Shown: piece after piece, positions 44,003 to 53,048 of the stretch
Layout: every line of letters starts with the position of its first letter
Numbering within the stretch: the stretch's first letter is position 1
From: UBA9676 sp963730065
Lineage (GTDB): Bacteria; Actinomycetota; Actinomycetes; Streptosporangiales; Streptosporangiaceae
Length of the DNA stretch: 64,000 bases
Assembly (NCBI GenBank): GCA_963730065.1
Contig: CAVSQL010000010.1
Coordinates: forward strand, 85,877-149,876
Reading direction: 5' to 3'
The notes under the pieces: model-generated
Told to the model about the DNA's origin: nothing
The model's database searches: none
Seen by the model: only the letters and a program-made list of their open reading frames with translations
Translations under genes and position numbers: made by a program

Positions 44003-45856
44003 TCATTGGGCGTAGGCAAGGTCCCTGGGCCGCCGGCTGGGTCCCGGTCGTGTGCTGGCGGGGATCGGCGGGGGTGCGGGCCGGGGCGGGGTTTTCTGGC
44101 CCGCGGCGGCTCGGGCCAGGTAGCGGTGGACCAGGGGGATGGTGGCGGCGCCTTCGCCGACCGCGGCGGCGACTCGTTTGACCGATCCGCGGCGCACGTC
44201 GCCGGCGGCGAACACCCCGGGCAGGCTGGTCTCCAGCGGCAGCGGCGGGCGGCCGGGCGGCCACCTGGCGTGGGTGCTGGCGGGCAGGTCGGGGCCGGTG
44301 CGGATGAACCCCTGCCGGTCGCGGGCGACGGTCTCGCCGAGCCATTCGGTGCGGGGCTGGGCGCCGATGAGGACGAACAAGGCGTCCGCGGGGACGGTGC
44401 GCCGCGCCGCGGTCGCGGTGTCTTCCAGTACCAGTGATTGGAGGTGGCCGGCGCCGGTGCCGGTGCCGCCGGCGACTTGCACGTGGTAGCGGACGTCGAT
44501 GTTGGGGGCGGCGCCGATCTGGCGGATGAGGTAGTCGGACATGCTGGCGGCCAGCGAGGGCGCGCGGACCAGGATGGTCACCTGGGCGGCCCATCTGGCC
44601 AGGTGCAGCGCGGCCTGCCCGGCGGAGTTGGCGCCGCCGGCGACGAACACGGTCCGGCCGCGCATGGCCGGTGCCTCGCTGGCCGCGGCGCCGTAGTACA
44701 CCCCCCGGCCCTGCAGGTCCTCCAGGACCGGGATGCCCAGCCGCCGGTAGGCGACGCCGGTCGCGATGATCACGGTGCGCGCGGCCAGCACGCTCCCGTC
44801 CGACAGCGCCAGCCGGTAGCGGTCGTCTTCCCTGGACAGGCTCTGGGCCTGGCGCATGTACAAGAACGTGGTGCCGAACGACCAGGCCTGCCGCCGCATC
44901 TCCTGCGCCAGCGTGGCGCCGCTGATGCCCTGGGAGAAGCCGGGGTAGTTGCGGATCATCGAACTGGTCCCCGCCTGACCGCCGACGGCCTCATCCTCAA
45001 CCATCACGGTCGAAAGGCCCTCCGAAGACGCGCCGACCGCGGCCGCCAGCCCGGCCGGGCCCGCGCCGACCACCGCCACATCGAAGACCTCCCCGGGCAA
45101 GACCGGCCGCATGAGGCCGAGGGCGTCGGCGATCTCGAGGTTGGAGGGGTTGACCAGCGTTCGCCGCTCGGCGGCGAATGCGAGCACGACAACCGGCAAT
45201 TCCGGGGACTCCAGGCCGAGTTCGCGCAGTATCTGCTGGCCCTGCTCGGAGGCGGCGTCATAAGAGCCGGCCGGGATCTGGTGCCGGGCGAACAGGTCCC
45301 GCAGCTCCTGCGACCGCGCCGACCACCGCTGGCCGATCACCCGCACCGGCTCAAACCCGCCGGGCCGCTGGGTGGCCCACTCCCGCAGGAACTCGGTGAT
45401 CGAGCGGTGGAACTCCTCCGCTGGGGCCTGCACCGGGCGGTTCACCCAATGATCGAGGCTGCCCAGACTGACCGCGTCGAAGACCGACCGCACCGCGTCC
45501 CAGTCACCCCAGCCCACCACGGCCACCCGCAGCGCCCTCGGGTCGATGGCCCGGACCGTGGCCAGCACTTCGATGCCATCGGGGTCGGCCGCGCCGACCC
45601 CGCCGATGACCAGCGCCACCGGCAGGCCAGCGGTGCGCAGGTCCCGCATCCAGGACTCCAGCTCCCCAGGCCGGGCGCAGGCCACGATCTGATAATCCGT
45701 CCCGTACCGTTTGGACAGCTCCCGGTGCAGGATCTCCCGGGTGCCAGGGTCACCGCTGACGATGACGATGGCCGCCTGTGCCTCCCCGGTTTCACCGGGC
45801 ACGCCGGCGCCCGGCCCCTCCTGCGCCGCGGTGGCAGCGCCAGCTGATGCAGTCAT
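44003..45856 (-). CDS. pseudo-receiver/thioredoxin-reductase-like FAD oxidoreductase
   Basis: 617 residues; GGAGGGG lies before the ATG. Residues 30-150 look like a response-regulator receiver (AIVIVSGDPGTREILHREL, DPDGIEVLATVRAID), but the phospho-acceptor aspartate is not seen (LVIGGV at that strand). Residues 170-250 are glutaredoxin-like. From 258 on it is a thioredoxin-reductase-type flavoprotein: GAGPAGLAAA (264-273), the NAD(P) loop FVAGGANSAGQAA and a final FAD motif LPGVFAAGDVRRG. The CxxC of thioredoxin reductase is replaced by GAAA near 389-392, so it cannot use the classical dithiol mechanism. Overlaps the PQ-loop gene by ATGA. Confidence 0.85.
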   Translation of the reverse strand: MTASAGAATAAQEGPGAGVPGETGEAQAAIVIVSGDPGTREILHRELSKRYGTDYQIVACARPGELESWMRDLRTAGLPVALVIGGVGAADPDGIEVLATVRAIDPRALRVAVVGWGDWDAVRSVFDAVSLGSLDHWVNRPVQAPAEEFHRSITEFLREWATQRPGGFEPVRVIGQRWSARSQELRDLFARHQIPAGSYDAASEQGQQILRELGLESPELPVVVLAFAAERRTLVNPSNLEIADALGLMRPVLPGEVFDVAVVGAGPAGLAAAVGASSEGLSTVMVEDEAVGGQAGTSSMIRNYPGFSQGISGATLAQEMRRQAWSFGTTFLYMRQAQSLSREDDRYRLALSDGSVLAARTVIIATGVAYRRLGIPVLEDLQGRGVYYGAAASEAPAMRGRTVFVAGGANSAGQAALHLARWAAQVTILVRAPSLAASMSDYLIRQIGAAPNIDVRYHVQVAGGTGTGAGHLQSLVLEDTATAARRTVPADALFVLIGAQPRTEWLGETVARDRQGFIRTGPDLPASTHARWPPGRPPLPLETSLPGVFAAGDVRRGSVKRVAAAVGEGAATIPLVHRYLARAAAGQKTPPRPAPPPIPASTRPGPSRRPRDLAYAQ

Positions 45857-46338
45857 GTCGTCCCCTCCAGGTGCGTGGCTTGAAATTCGGTGACCGCATG
45901 GGAATGCGGGCGCCGGACGGGGATGTCCGCGCGCAGTGCCCCGCCGCGCCCGGCGGGCATGGCCGACCCGGTAACCGGGCGGCCGGCCGGGCGCCAAGAG
46001 CCAGGTTCGTTACCTGAGCTGCCTGTCCCGGTGGCTGTCTTGGCCCTGGGTGGGCCGGGGAGATGGCTGGGGCAGGGCGTGTCCTTGTACCGGGCCGCAC
46101 AGACCACGATCAGTGCCGTGGCCACGATCTGAATCGCGCCGAGCACGATGAACACGCCGGCGCCGATGGCGACCGCGCGCGCCGTGATCAGAAGAGACGA
46201 CAGCAGCCACACCCCAAAGGCCAGCCGGCTGATGCCAGCCGAGCAGCGGGCCCTGATCAGGTGGGAAATCTGCGGCACGTAAGCCGCCCCCGCCAGCCCG
46301 GCACCGACAAAGCCCCCGATCTGCGTCGCGGTCAGCAT
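45853..46338 (-). CDS. PQ-loop (SemiSWEET-like) small membrane protein
   Basis: 161 residues. Three hydrophobic segments, with the PQ motif in the first (FVGAGLAGAAYVPQISHLIR), and a hydrophilic 75-residue tail that overlaps the start of the oxidoreductase gene by ATGA. A single triple-helix bundle with PQ is typical of SemiSWEET-like transporters, which work as dimers. The cargo is unknown. Confidence 0.7.
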   Translation of the reverse strand: MLTATQIGGFVGAGLAGAAYVPQISHLIRARCSAGISRLAFGVWLLSSLLITARAVAIGAGVFIVLGAIQIVATALIVVCAARYKDTPCPSHLPGPPRAKTATGTGSSGNEPGSWRPAGRPVTGSAMPAGRGGALRADIPVRRPHSHAVTEFQATHLEGTT

Positions 46339-46738
46339 TGCCGGCTCCCCTATGGTTGGCTGGTCCAGATGAGCGCCCGTCGGGGCGCTGCAGTGACTGG
46401 GTCACCGGGCGGAAGGTTCCCGCCGTCAATTGCCATGCTGCCGACGACCCAGGGCAATCACCACACGTGCCCGCCCACAGGAGACCCACAGGATCGGCGT
46501 GCCGCCCGGGGCGCCGCCGCCAGGACTCGGGTGATCGGCGCGGGTGAACTGGCCTGGTCAACCTGCCGCTGCCAAGTGCCGCGTGGCCGGTTCGGGGAGG
46601 ACACCCACCTTCGGCTGGCGCCCCGGGTGCGGGAGATGGTGCAGGTCGGCGGGCCTGGCTACTGTTGGTGTAGGTCGGCCGCGCCCTGCCAGGTTGCGGT
46701 GCGGCGGGGTGAGGGCTTGCGGGGGGGATGCCGGGATC
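46339..46738. promoter_or_regulatory. Divergent intergenic region of the second STAND gene
   Basis: About 400 bp between the PQ-loop operon and the second STAND gene. An in-frame extension upstream of the STAND start has no family features. Promoters for both sides must lie here. No palindrome was recognised. Confidence 0.4.
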
Positions 46739-48973
46739 ATGGCGGGGCAGCCTGCGCTGGGGTTTGCCGGGTTGCTGCGGCAGTTGCGGGCCGAGGCCGG
46801 GCTGACGCAGGAGGAGCTGGCGGAGGCGGCGGGCCTTTCCCCGCGGTCGGTCAGTGACCTGGAGCGGGGCATCAACCGCACTGCCCGCAAAGACACCGCC
46901 GTGTTGCTGGGCGGCGCGCTGGGCCTGGCCGAGCCGGTGCGCGCGGTGTTCGTGGCGGCGGCCCGCGGGCTGGTCCCGGCTGCGGAGGTACTGGGGGCCG
47001 CGCGGGCGGCGCGGCCGCGGGTGTGGAACATCCCCGCCCGTAATCCGGGGTTCACCGGCCGGGACGATCTGCTGGGGCAGGTGCGGGAGCAGCTGCTGGC
47101 CGGGGATCGGGCGGTGGTGCAGGCGCTGCACGGGATGGGCGGGGTGGGCAAGACCCAGCTGGCAGCCGAGTACGCGCACCGGTTCGCCGGGGCCTATGAC
47201 CTGGCCTGGTGGATCAACGCCGAGCAGGGTGGGCTGATCGGGGACCAGGTCGCCGCCCTTGGCCTTGCGCTGGGATGCGTGCAGCCCGGGGCCGGGACCG
47301 AGGCGGCGCGGGCGGCGGTGCTGGCCGAGCTGCGGCACCGCGGCCGGTGGCTGCTGGTCTTCGACAACGCCGAGGACCCCGCGGACGTGGCACCTTGGCT
47401 GCCTGGCGGCGGCGGGCATGTGCTGATCACTACCCGGGAGCGGGGCTGGGACGAGGTCGCCGCGCCGGTCGAGATAGACGTGCTCGCCCGGGCCGAGTCG
47501 GTGGCGATCTTGCAGACCCGGGTCGCCGTGCTGTCCGGAGCCGACGCGGACCGGCTTGCCGCCGAACTGGGGGACCTGCCGCTGGCCATCGCCCAGGCGG
47601 CGGGGTTCATGGCCGGCACCGGCATGGCAGCCGATGAGTTCCTGGATCTGCTGACGACCCGGGCCGGGCAGCTGCTGGCCCAGGGAGCGCCGGGGTTTTA
47701 CCCTCGGTCGCTGGCGGCCGCCACCGGCCTGATCGCCGACCGGCTCGCCCGCCAGGACCCGGCCGCGGCCGAGCTGGCCAGCGTGTGCGCGTTCTTGGCA
47801 CCCGAACCGATCCCGGAGAGCCTGTTCACCGCCGCCGCCAGCGTCTTGCCCGGCGAGCTGGCGGCCCGGGCCGCGGACCCGCTGGCCTGGCGGCAGACCC
47901 TGGCCCAGATGACCAGGCAGTCGCTGGCCCGTATCGACCACCGCGGGCTGCAGATGCACCGGCTCACCCAGGCCATCCTGCGCGACCGGCTCCCCCCCGC
48001 CCAGGCCGCTGCCACCCGCCAATACGCCGAGGCGTTGCTGGCCGCCAGCAACCCCGGCGACATGCCCAATCCGGCCACCTGGCCCCGGTGGGCGCAATTG
48101 ACGCCGCACGTGCTCGCCGCCGACCTGGCCGCCACCGACAACCCCGCCCTGCGCGAGCTAGCCGGCCACACATGCTGGTACCTGCTCGAGCGGGGCGATA
48201 TCCGTACTGCCCATGATCTCGCCAGCGGCCTGCACCAGCACTGGCGCGACCGGCTCGGCGAGGACCACCCGCACACGCTGACGGCCGCGCACTATCTCGC
48301 CCGGGCGCTGCTGGAGATGGGCCGCCACGCCGAATCACGCGACCTGAACCAGGACACTCTTGACCGCCGCCGCCGCGTCCTGGGCCACGACCACCCCGAC
48401 ACCCTCTACTCCGCGCACAACCTGGCCATCAACCTGCGCAAGCTAGGCGACGTCCAGGCCGCCCACGACCTGAACCAAGACACCCTGGCCCGCCACCGCC
48501 GCATCCGGGGCCACGACCACCGCAGCACGTTGTCCTCCGCCACCACCTTGGCCCACGACCTGCGCGCGCTCGGCGAGCCGCAGGCCGCCCGCGACCTGAA
48601 CCACGACACCCTCGACCGCCGCCGCCGCATCCTGGGCCACGACCACCCCGACACCCTGAACTCCGCCCACAACCTGGCCATCGACCTGCGCAAGCTGGGC
48701 GAGCCGCAGGCCGCCCGCGACCTGGACCAAAACACCCTCGACCGCCGCCGCCGCGTCCTGGGCCACGACCACCCCGACACCCTGAACTCCGCCCACAACC
48801 TGGCCACCGACCTGCGCAAGCTGGGCGAGCCGCAGGCCGCCCGCGACCTGGACCAAAACACCCTCGACCGCCGCCGCCGCGTCCTGGGCCACGACCACCC
48901 CGACACCCTGAACTCCGCCCACAACCTGGCCACCGACCTGCGCGAGCTCGGCGAGGCAGATGATGCCCCATGA
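46739..48973 (+). CDS. XRE-NB-ARC-TPR (STAND) protein, FxsT-like
   Basis: 744 residues from the ATG at 46739. XRE HTH at 8-60, very similar to that of the first STAND protein. NB-ARC begins after PRVWNIPARNPGFTGRDDLL, with P-loop GMGGVGKTQ (132-140) and Walker B GRWLLVFDNAEDP. That lead-in and ATPase resemble the TPR protein of FxSxx-COOH systems. The C-terminus has kinesin-light-chain-type TPR units of 42 residues (LGHDHPDTLNSAHNLATDLR), the last three almost identical. The gene ends at DDAP with a stop that overlaps another ATG (ATGA). Confidence 0.88.
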   Translation: MAGQPALGFAGLLRQLRAEAGLTQEELAEAAGLSPRSVSDLERGINRTARKDTAVLLGGALGLAEPVRAVFVAAARGLVPAAEVLGAARAARPRVWNIPARNPGFTGRDDLLGQVREQLLAGDRAVVQALHGMGGVGKTQLAAEYAHRFAGAYDLAWWINAEQGGLIGDQVAALGLALGCVQPGAGTEAARAAVLAELRHRGRWLLVFDNAEDPADVAPWLPGGGGHVLITTRERGWDEVAAPVEIDVLARAESVAILQTRVAVLSGADADRLAAELGDLPLAIAQAAGFMAGTGMAADEFLDLLTTRAGQLLAQGAPGFYPRSLAAATGLIADRLARQDPAAAELASVCAFLAPEPIPESLFTAAASVLPGELAARAADPLAWRQTLAQMTRQSLARIDHRGLQMHRLTQAILRDRLPPAQAAATRQYAEALLAASNPGDMPNPATWPRWAQLTPHVLAADLAATDNPALRELAGHTCWYLLERGDIRTAHDLASGLHQHWRDRLGEDHPHTLTAAHYLARALLEMGRHAESRDLNQDTLDRRRRVLGHDHPDTLYSAHNLAINLRKLGDVQAAHDLNQDTLARHRRIRGHDHRSTLSSATTLAHDLRALGEPQAARDLNHDTLDRRRRILGHDHPDTLNSAHNLAIDLRKLGEPQAARDLDQNTLDRRRRVLGHDHPDTLNSAHNLATDLRKLGEPQAARDLDQNTLDRRRRVLGHDHPDTLNSAHNLATDLRELGEADDAP
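48356..48960 (+). repeat. 126-bp tandem repeats inside the second STAND gene
   Basis: Units start near 48356, 48482, 48608, 48734 and 48860, each with a 126-bp period (42 codons). The last two full units are identical over most of their length at the DNA level (for example ACCCTCGACCGCCGCCGCCG and CACCCCGACACCCTGAACTC recur exactly). The recent-looking identity suggests unequal crossing-over and a variable repeat number. Confidence 0.85.
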
Positions 48974-49018
48974 AGCCGTCACGGCGTGCACACATGATCC
49001 GATAGCGGAGTTACGCAC

Positions 49019-49039
49019 TGCCCGGGCTTTGCCCGAGCA
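49019..49039 (+). terminator. Hairpin candidate after the second STAND gene
   Basis: TGCCCGGGC-TTT-GCCCGAGCA has 9-bp arms with one mismatch and a TTT loop, 46 bp after the stop. It fits a terminator. Confidence 0.5.
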
Positions 49040-49194
49040 GCAGCCGAACTCGACCGGTCCGACAGCGGCGTGATCTGCGCCCGCTCCAGCAGGGGTGCAT
49101 GCATTTCTCAAATGGAACCACGAGCTCAGCACAGAACAACCTCATATGCGGGTGATCACCGTGCCCAACCGACGCATCTCTCAGCGCGCCGATT

Positions 49195-49223
49195 GGGACT
49201 GTGGATCTAACGGTGTTTCCGGC
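49195..49223 (+). repeat. Left terminal inverted repeat of the IS256 element
   Basis: Starts GGGACTGTGG and ends CGGTGTTTCCGGC; the inner 15 bases match the right end exactly, the outer part with several mismatches. Confidence 0.85.
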
Positions 49224-49264
49224 CCCGATCACGCTGAGCCTGGCGGCTTGGCGGGAGAGGTGCC

Positions 49265-50554
49265 GTGATGACCGCGACACTGGACGATGTGACGAAGAAG
49301 AAGGCCAAGGCTGAGCCCAGCGCTCAGGAGCAGGTTGCCGAGGAGCTGGTGCGGCGGGCCCGGGAGCAGGGCCTGTCGCTGACGGGCCCGGACGGGCTGC
49401 TCAAGCAGCTGACCAAGACGGTGCTGGAAACCGCGCTGAACCAGGAGCTGGCCGAGCACCTCGGTCATGACAAGCACGCCCCGCCTGGCAACGAGACCGG
49501 GAACGTGCGCAACGGGACCCGGCCCAAGACGGTGCTGACCGAGGGCACCGGCCAGGTCGGCATCGAGGTGCCGCGCGATCGGGCCGGGACGTTCGAGCCG
49601 CAGATCGTGCGCAAGCGCCAGCGGCGGCTTTCTGGGGTCGATGAGATGGTGCTGTCGCTGTATGCCAAGGGCCTGACCACCGGGGAGATCAGCGCGCATT
49701 TCGCCGAGATCTACGGCGCCTCGGTGAGCAAGGAGACGATCTCGCGGATCACCGACAAGGTGATCGAGGAGATGACCGACTGGTGCAACCGGCCGCTCGA
49801 CCCCGTTTACGCAGCGGTCTTCGTGGACGCGGTGATGGTCAAGGTCAGAGACGGCCAGGTCGCCAACCGGCCCATCTACGCCGCGATCGGGGTCAGCCTG
49901 GCCGGGGAGAAAGACATCCTCGGCCTGTGGGCCGGCACCGGCGGGGAGGGCGCCAAGTTCTGGATGAGCGTGCTCACCGACCTGCGCAACCGCGGCATCA
50001 AGGACGTGTTCTTCGTGGTCTGCGACGGCCTGAAGGGCCTGCCCGAGGTGGTGGGCAACGCCTGGCCGCAGGCCATCGTCCAGACCTGCATCGTCCACCT
50101 GATCCGCAACACCTTCCACCTGGCCTCCAAACGCGACTGGGATGCGCTGCGGCGCGGCATCAAGCCGATCTACACCGCCGTCAACGCTGAGGCGGCCCGG
50201 GCCGCGCTCGACGAGCTGGCCAGCGAATGGGGGCAGCGGTATCCGGCGATCATCCGGCTGTGGCACAACGCCTGGGAAGAGTTCATCCCATTCCTGGACT
50301 ACGACACCGAGATCCGCCAGGTAATCTGCTCCACCAACGCGATCGAGTCGCTGAACGCCCGCTACCGGCGGGCGGTCAAGGCCCGCGGCCACTTCCCCAC
50401 CGAGCAGGCGGCGCTAAAGTGCCTCTACCTGGTCACCCGCTCCCTCGACCCGACCGGCCGGGGCAAAGCCAGATGGGCCATCCGGTGGAAACCAGCCCTG
50501 AACGCTTTCGCCATCACCTTCGGCGATCGGTTCCCGGCCGCCGAGACCTACTAA
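49265..50554 (+). CDS. IS256 family (mutator-type) transposase
   Basis: 429 residues; start GTG 49265 or ATG 49268. N-terminal helical part, then EVPRDRAGTFEPQIVRKRQR and RLSGVDEMVLSLYAKGLTTG, typical for IS256. Catalytic DDE residues are recognisable in AVFVDAVMVKVRDG (first Asp), FFVVCDGLKGLPEVV (second Asp) and the Glu near CSTNAIESLNARYRRAVK. Full length, so likely active. Confidence 0.95.
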   Translation: MMTATLDDVTKKKAKAEPSAQEQVAEELVRRAREQGLSLTGPDGLLKQLTKTVLETALNQELAEHLGHDKHAPPGNETGNVRNGTRPKTVLTEGTGQVGIEVPRDRAGTFEPQIVRKRQRRLSGVDEMVLSLYAKGLTTGEISAHFAEIYGASVSKETISRITDKVIEEMTDWCNRPLDPVYAAVFVDAVMVKVRDGQVANRPIYAAIGVSLAGEKDILGLWAGTGGEGAKFWMSVLTDLRNRGIKDVFFVVCDGLKGLPEVVGNAWPQAIVQTCIVHLIRNTFHLASKRDWDALRRGIKPIYTAVNAEAARAALDELASEWGQRYPAIIRLWHNAWEEFIPFLDYDTEIRQVICSTNAIESLNARYRRAVKARGHFPTEQAALKCLYLVTRSLDPTGRGKARWAIRWKPALNAFAITFGDRFPAAETY

Positions 50555-50561
50555 CCCAGAT

Positions 50562-50590
50562 GCCGGAAACACCGTTCGTGAGACAGACCC
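50562..50590 (-). repeat. Right terminal inverted repeat of the IS256 element
   Basis: Read on the minus strand it begins GGGTCTGTCTC and ends CGGTGTTTCCGGC, pairing with the left end. Confidence 0.85.
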
Positions 50591-50770
50591 CGCCGATTCG
50601 GCAGGGATCGATCTGTCGCACGTTGCGTCCGAGACGTAGTTACGCACCGTGACTTGCGCTGGTCTGCTTTGGCGCGCGAATAGCCGCCGTTCTGGCGTCG
50701 TTTATTGCTGGATGGATTGGCTAGCCATGTCGCACAAGAATGGCTGATCTGGATGCGGTTGTCTTCGGGT

Positions 50771-52348
50771 TCACTGTTTTGGTGTGACTTGCAGGGCGAT
50801 GATGTGGCCGTCGGCGGTGAGGAAGTACTGCAGGCCGGCGTAGCCGGGGGTGACGAGGATGCCTTGGGTCATCTTTGGGAACTGGCTGGAGCTGGCCAGT
50901 TCCTTGCCGGTCTGGGCGTTGCGCCAGATGACTTGCTCGGTGGTGTAGTGCTTCAGCCCTTGGAAGGTCTTGACCGCGATGTTGGTTCCGATCAGCACCC
51001 GCTGGGTTCTCGGGCCGATGAGGGTGGTGAAGCTGAGGGTGGTCTGGTCTTGGGTCCAGGCCAGCGAGAGCTTCCCGGTTTGCAGGTTCACCCCGGCGAT
51101 TTTCCCGGCCCCGGCGTCCATCACGTAGATGCGGTTGTTCGGGGGGTCCACGGATACCATCGAGGGGATGAAGCTGTTCTTGGCGCCGCTGCTGGCGAAC
51201 GGCTGCAGGTTCGCGACCTGGGTCGCGTTCGCCTGGGAGACGGCGATGACACTCATGGGGGTGGAGGTGGGGGCACCGCCGTTGGTCATGGTGACGACGT
51301 AGTTGCCCATGACCGCCATCGCCGACGCGGCGGTCTGGCCGCTCTTCAGGTAAGGGACCGGGCCCCAGCTGTCGTCGGGGGCGAAGGAGCCATGCTGGTA
51401 GGTGTAGCGGTACAGCTTGCTCGAGCCGGGCAGGTAGATCTCGTCCTTGCCCTTATAGACGGTGGTGGTGATGCGCCCACCGATCATCTGGGGCAGGGTG
51501 ATCTGGGCGATCACCTTCAGCGTCGTGGGATTGATGGCGACCATCACCGACGGGGGCACATCGCTCGGGTGGGGACAGTCCAGGAACGCGGAGAAGCCCT
51601 GCTCGGTGCATCCCTTCTCACGGTTCACCGTCTTGGCGATGATCGTCCCGTCCGGGAGCGCGTCGTAACCGTTGTAGGAGGTATCTCCCGGCGCGGACGC
51701 GCCGGTGGGCAGCGTCGCCTGGGCGAGGATGTCGCCGGTCGCCGGGTCCAGCTTGGCGATGTGGTAGCCATAGATCACCACCAGGCTGCCATCGGCCAGC
51801 ACGTTAAGAACTCCGGGGTAGTCCCATTCGCCGGTGGCGTTGGTGTTGATCAGGACCCGCCGCCACACCTGGTTAAAGGTGCCCGGTTCCACCCGGGCGA
51901 CGAACGACCCGGACGCGGCCGGGTTGTCGCCGTAGCCGCCGCCGTAGATGAACAGCTCGTTCGGGCCGCGGTCCACGATGTTGTACGGCGTGATGTAGTC
52001 CTGCGGCGAGCTGTAGGCGAAGACCTGGTTGCTGCCCGACATCGAGCCGGTGAAGTGCGCGCAGTCATACAGGTGGGTGCGGCCGGAATCGTGAACCTCG
52101 AACGCGGCGATGGCCGGATACCACGGCGGGTTGGCCTCAGCCGCGACGCAGGACTGCTCCCCGGCGATCAAGCTGGGGTCTCCCACCAGCGGCCCGTTGG
52201 CCGCCTGCTCATCGGCGGGCACCGACGCGGTCGCGGTGGCCCGGGGCCGCTTACTCGCCTGATTCGAAGCCGACCCGGTGCAAGCGGCCAGGACCACCGC
52301 GACGGCAGCCGTCAGCGCGACCCACCAGAAACGCCGCAGACCGTTCAT
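50771..52348 (-). CDS. beta-propeller lipoprotein (PQQ/YncE-like)
   Basis: 525 residues from the ATG at 52348; the frame extends further upstream without features. Lipoprotein signal with lipobox VVLAAC (Cys near residue 23). The mature part has repeated blades of the type GSLVVIYGYHIAKLDPATGD, SVMVAINPTTLKVIAQITLP and NNRIYVMDAGAGKIAGVNLQ, as in PQQ-binding-like or YncE-like propellers. No dehydrogenase active site is evident. It is an extracytoplasmic scaffold or sensor of unknown partner. Confidence 0.8.
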   Translation of the reverse strand: MNGLRRFWWVALTAAVAVVLAACTGSASNQASKRPRATATASVPADEQAANGPLVGDPSLIAGEQSCVAAEANPPWYPAIAAFEVHDSGRTHLYDCAHFTGSMSGSNQVFAYSSPQDYITPYNIVDRGPNELFIYGGGYGDNPAASGSFVARVEPGTFNQVWRRVLINTNATGEWDYPGVLNVLADGSLVVIYGYHIAKLDPATGDILAQATLPTGASAPGDTSYNGYDALPDGTIIAKTVNREKGCTEQGFSAFLDCPHPSDVPPSVMVAINPTTLKVIAQITLPQMIGGRITTTVYKGKDEIYLPGSSKLYRYTYQHGSFAPDDSWGPVPYLKSGQTAASAMAVMGNYVVTMTNGGAPTSTPMSVIAVSQANATQVANLQPFASSGAKNSFIPSMVSVDPPNNRIYVMDAGAGKIAGVNLQTGKLSLAWTQDQTTLSFTTLIGPRTQRVLIGTNIAVKTFQGLKHYTTEQVIWRNAQTGKELASSSQFPKMTQGILVTPGYAGLQYFLTADGHIIALQVTPKQ

Positions 52349-52530
52349 CTTGGTCCCCCGGGTGACCGGATACCCGCGGGCCCCGGAATGCCGGTCTTTG
52401 GCATTCCCAAACAGCCGCTCGATCCCCACCCTGCCATCAGATTATGCCCCCCCGCTCCAACATCACCCGCCCCGGGGGAGAGGGTCGGGACACCCGGGGG
52501 GCTATGTGCAGTCGGCGGCATGAGCACCAG

Positions 52531-52899
52531 CTACCGGGATCCCCGCCGGGAGCTGTTGGACCTGGCCACCCGCCGCGCCCCGGCCGGCGAACTCCAGCCG
52601 GCGTCAGTGAGCATCTGCTCGGCCACACCCGGCCGCCCGGTGCCGCCCTGGTTGATGGTGACGCTGACGTGCCCGCAGGCCAGAGCTCCAGCAAGGTCGC
52701 GAAGTACTGCAGCAAGCCCAGGCGTTTGGGGGAAGCCCCAAAAGCTGAACCCGGCAGAACCGCCGGGCCGTACCACCCTGCGCGCCTCCACCGGCGTGCC
52801 CTCGCATCCCTGCCAGATCCGGGTGAAGCTCGTCGCCACGTCGAAGCGGCCGGTGTGGGTGACCAGGGCGGCGAAAGCCTGGCTGGGTGGTTGACGGAT
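52531..52899 (-). pseudogene. class I SAM-dependent methyltransferase, C-terminal remnant
   Basis: The frame reads HTGRFDVATSFTRIWQGCEG, EARRVVRPGGSAGFSFWGFP and later PGVAEQMLTDAGW. These are motifs IV-VI of type-11 methyltransferases (RVxRPGG after the active-site strand). The SAM-binding motif I half is missing and upstream the frame ends at a stop, so the gene is broken. Confidence 0.65.
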
Positions 52900-53048
52900 T
52901 ACCCAGACGCCGTCTGGGCCCGTCCGCTACCATTCCGCTGACCCCGCGTAGCACTCCAGAGTTTGAGGTGACGCATGCGCCGGGTCGTTGTGTTTGTGGC
53001 GGGCCGTTGTCTTTGTGGCCCGGGTGGGCCTTGTCAAGGGGGAGTGAG

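Larger units (their letters stand above)
49195..50590 (+). mobile_element. IS256 family insertion sequence with 8-bp target duplication
   Basis: 1396 bp. The ends are imperfect 29-bp inverted repeats that share the inner block CGGTGTTTCCGGC (49211-49223, and inverted at 50562-50574) and outer GGG.CTGT. The flanks carry the direct repeat CGCCGATT at 49187-49194 and 50591-50598. Intact ends, target duplication and transposase indicate a recent insertion. Confidence 0.92.

Noticed and set aside
46010..48109. A 699-codon minus-strand frame opposite the second STAND gene
   Set aside because: Antisense composition with no domain; the plus strand encodes HTH, P-loop and TPR motifs.
48356..48960. 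Regularly spaced repeats that might suggest a CRISPR array
   Set aside because: The repeats are contiguous 126-bp coding units (TPRs) without unique spacers or cas genes.
50705..52894. A 729-codon plus-strand frame opposite the propeller lipoprotein
   Set aside because: The minus strand has a lipobox and propeller repeats; the plus frame has none and is His/Val/Asp/Gly-rich shadow sequence.
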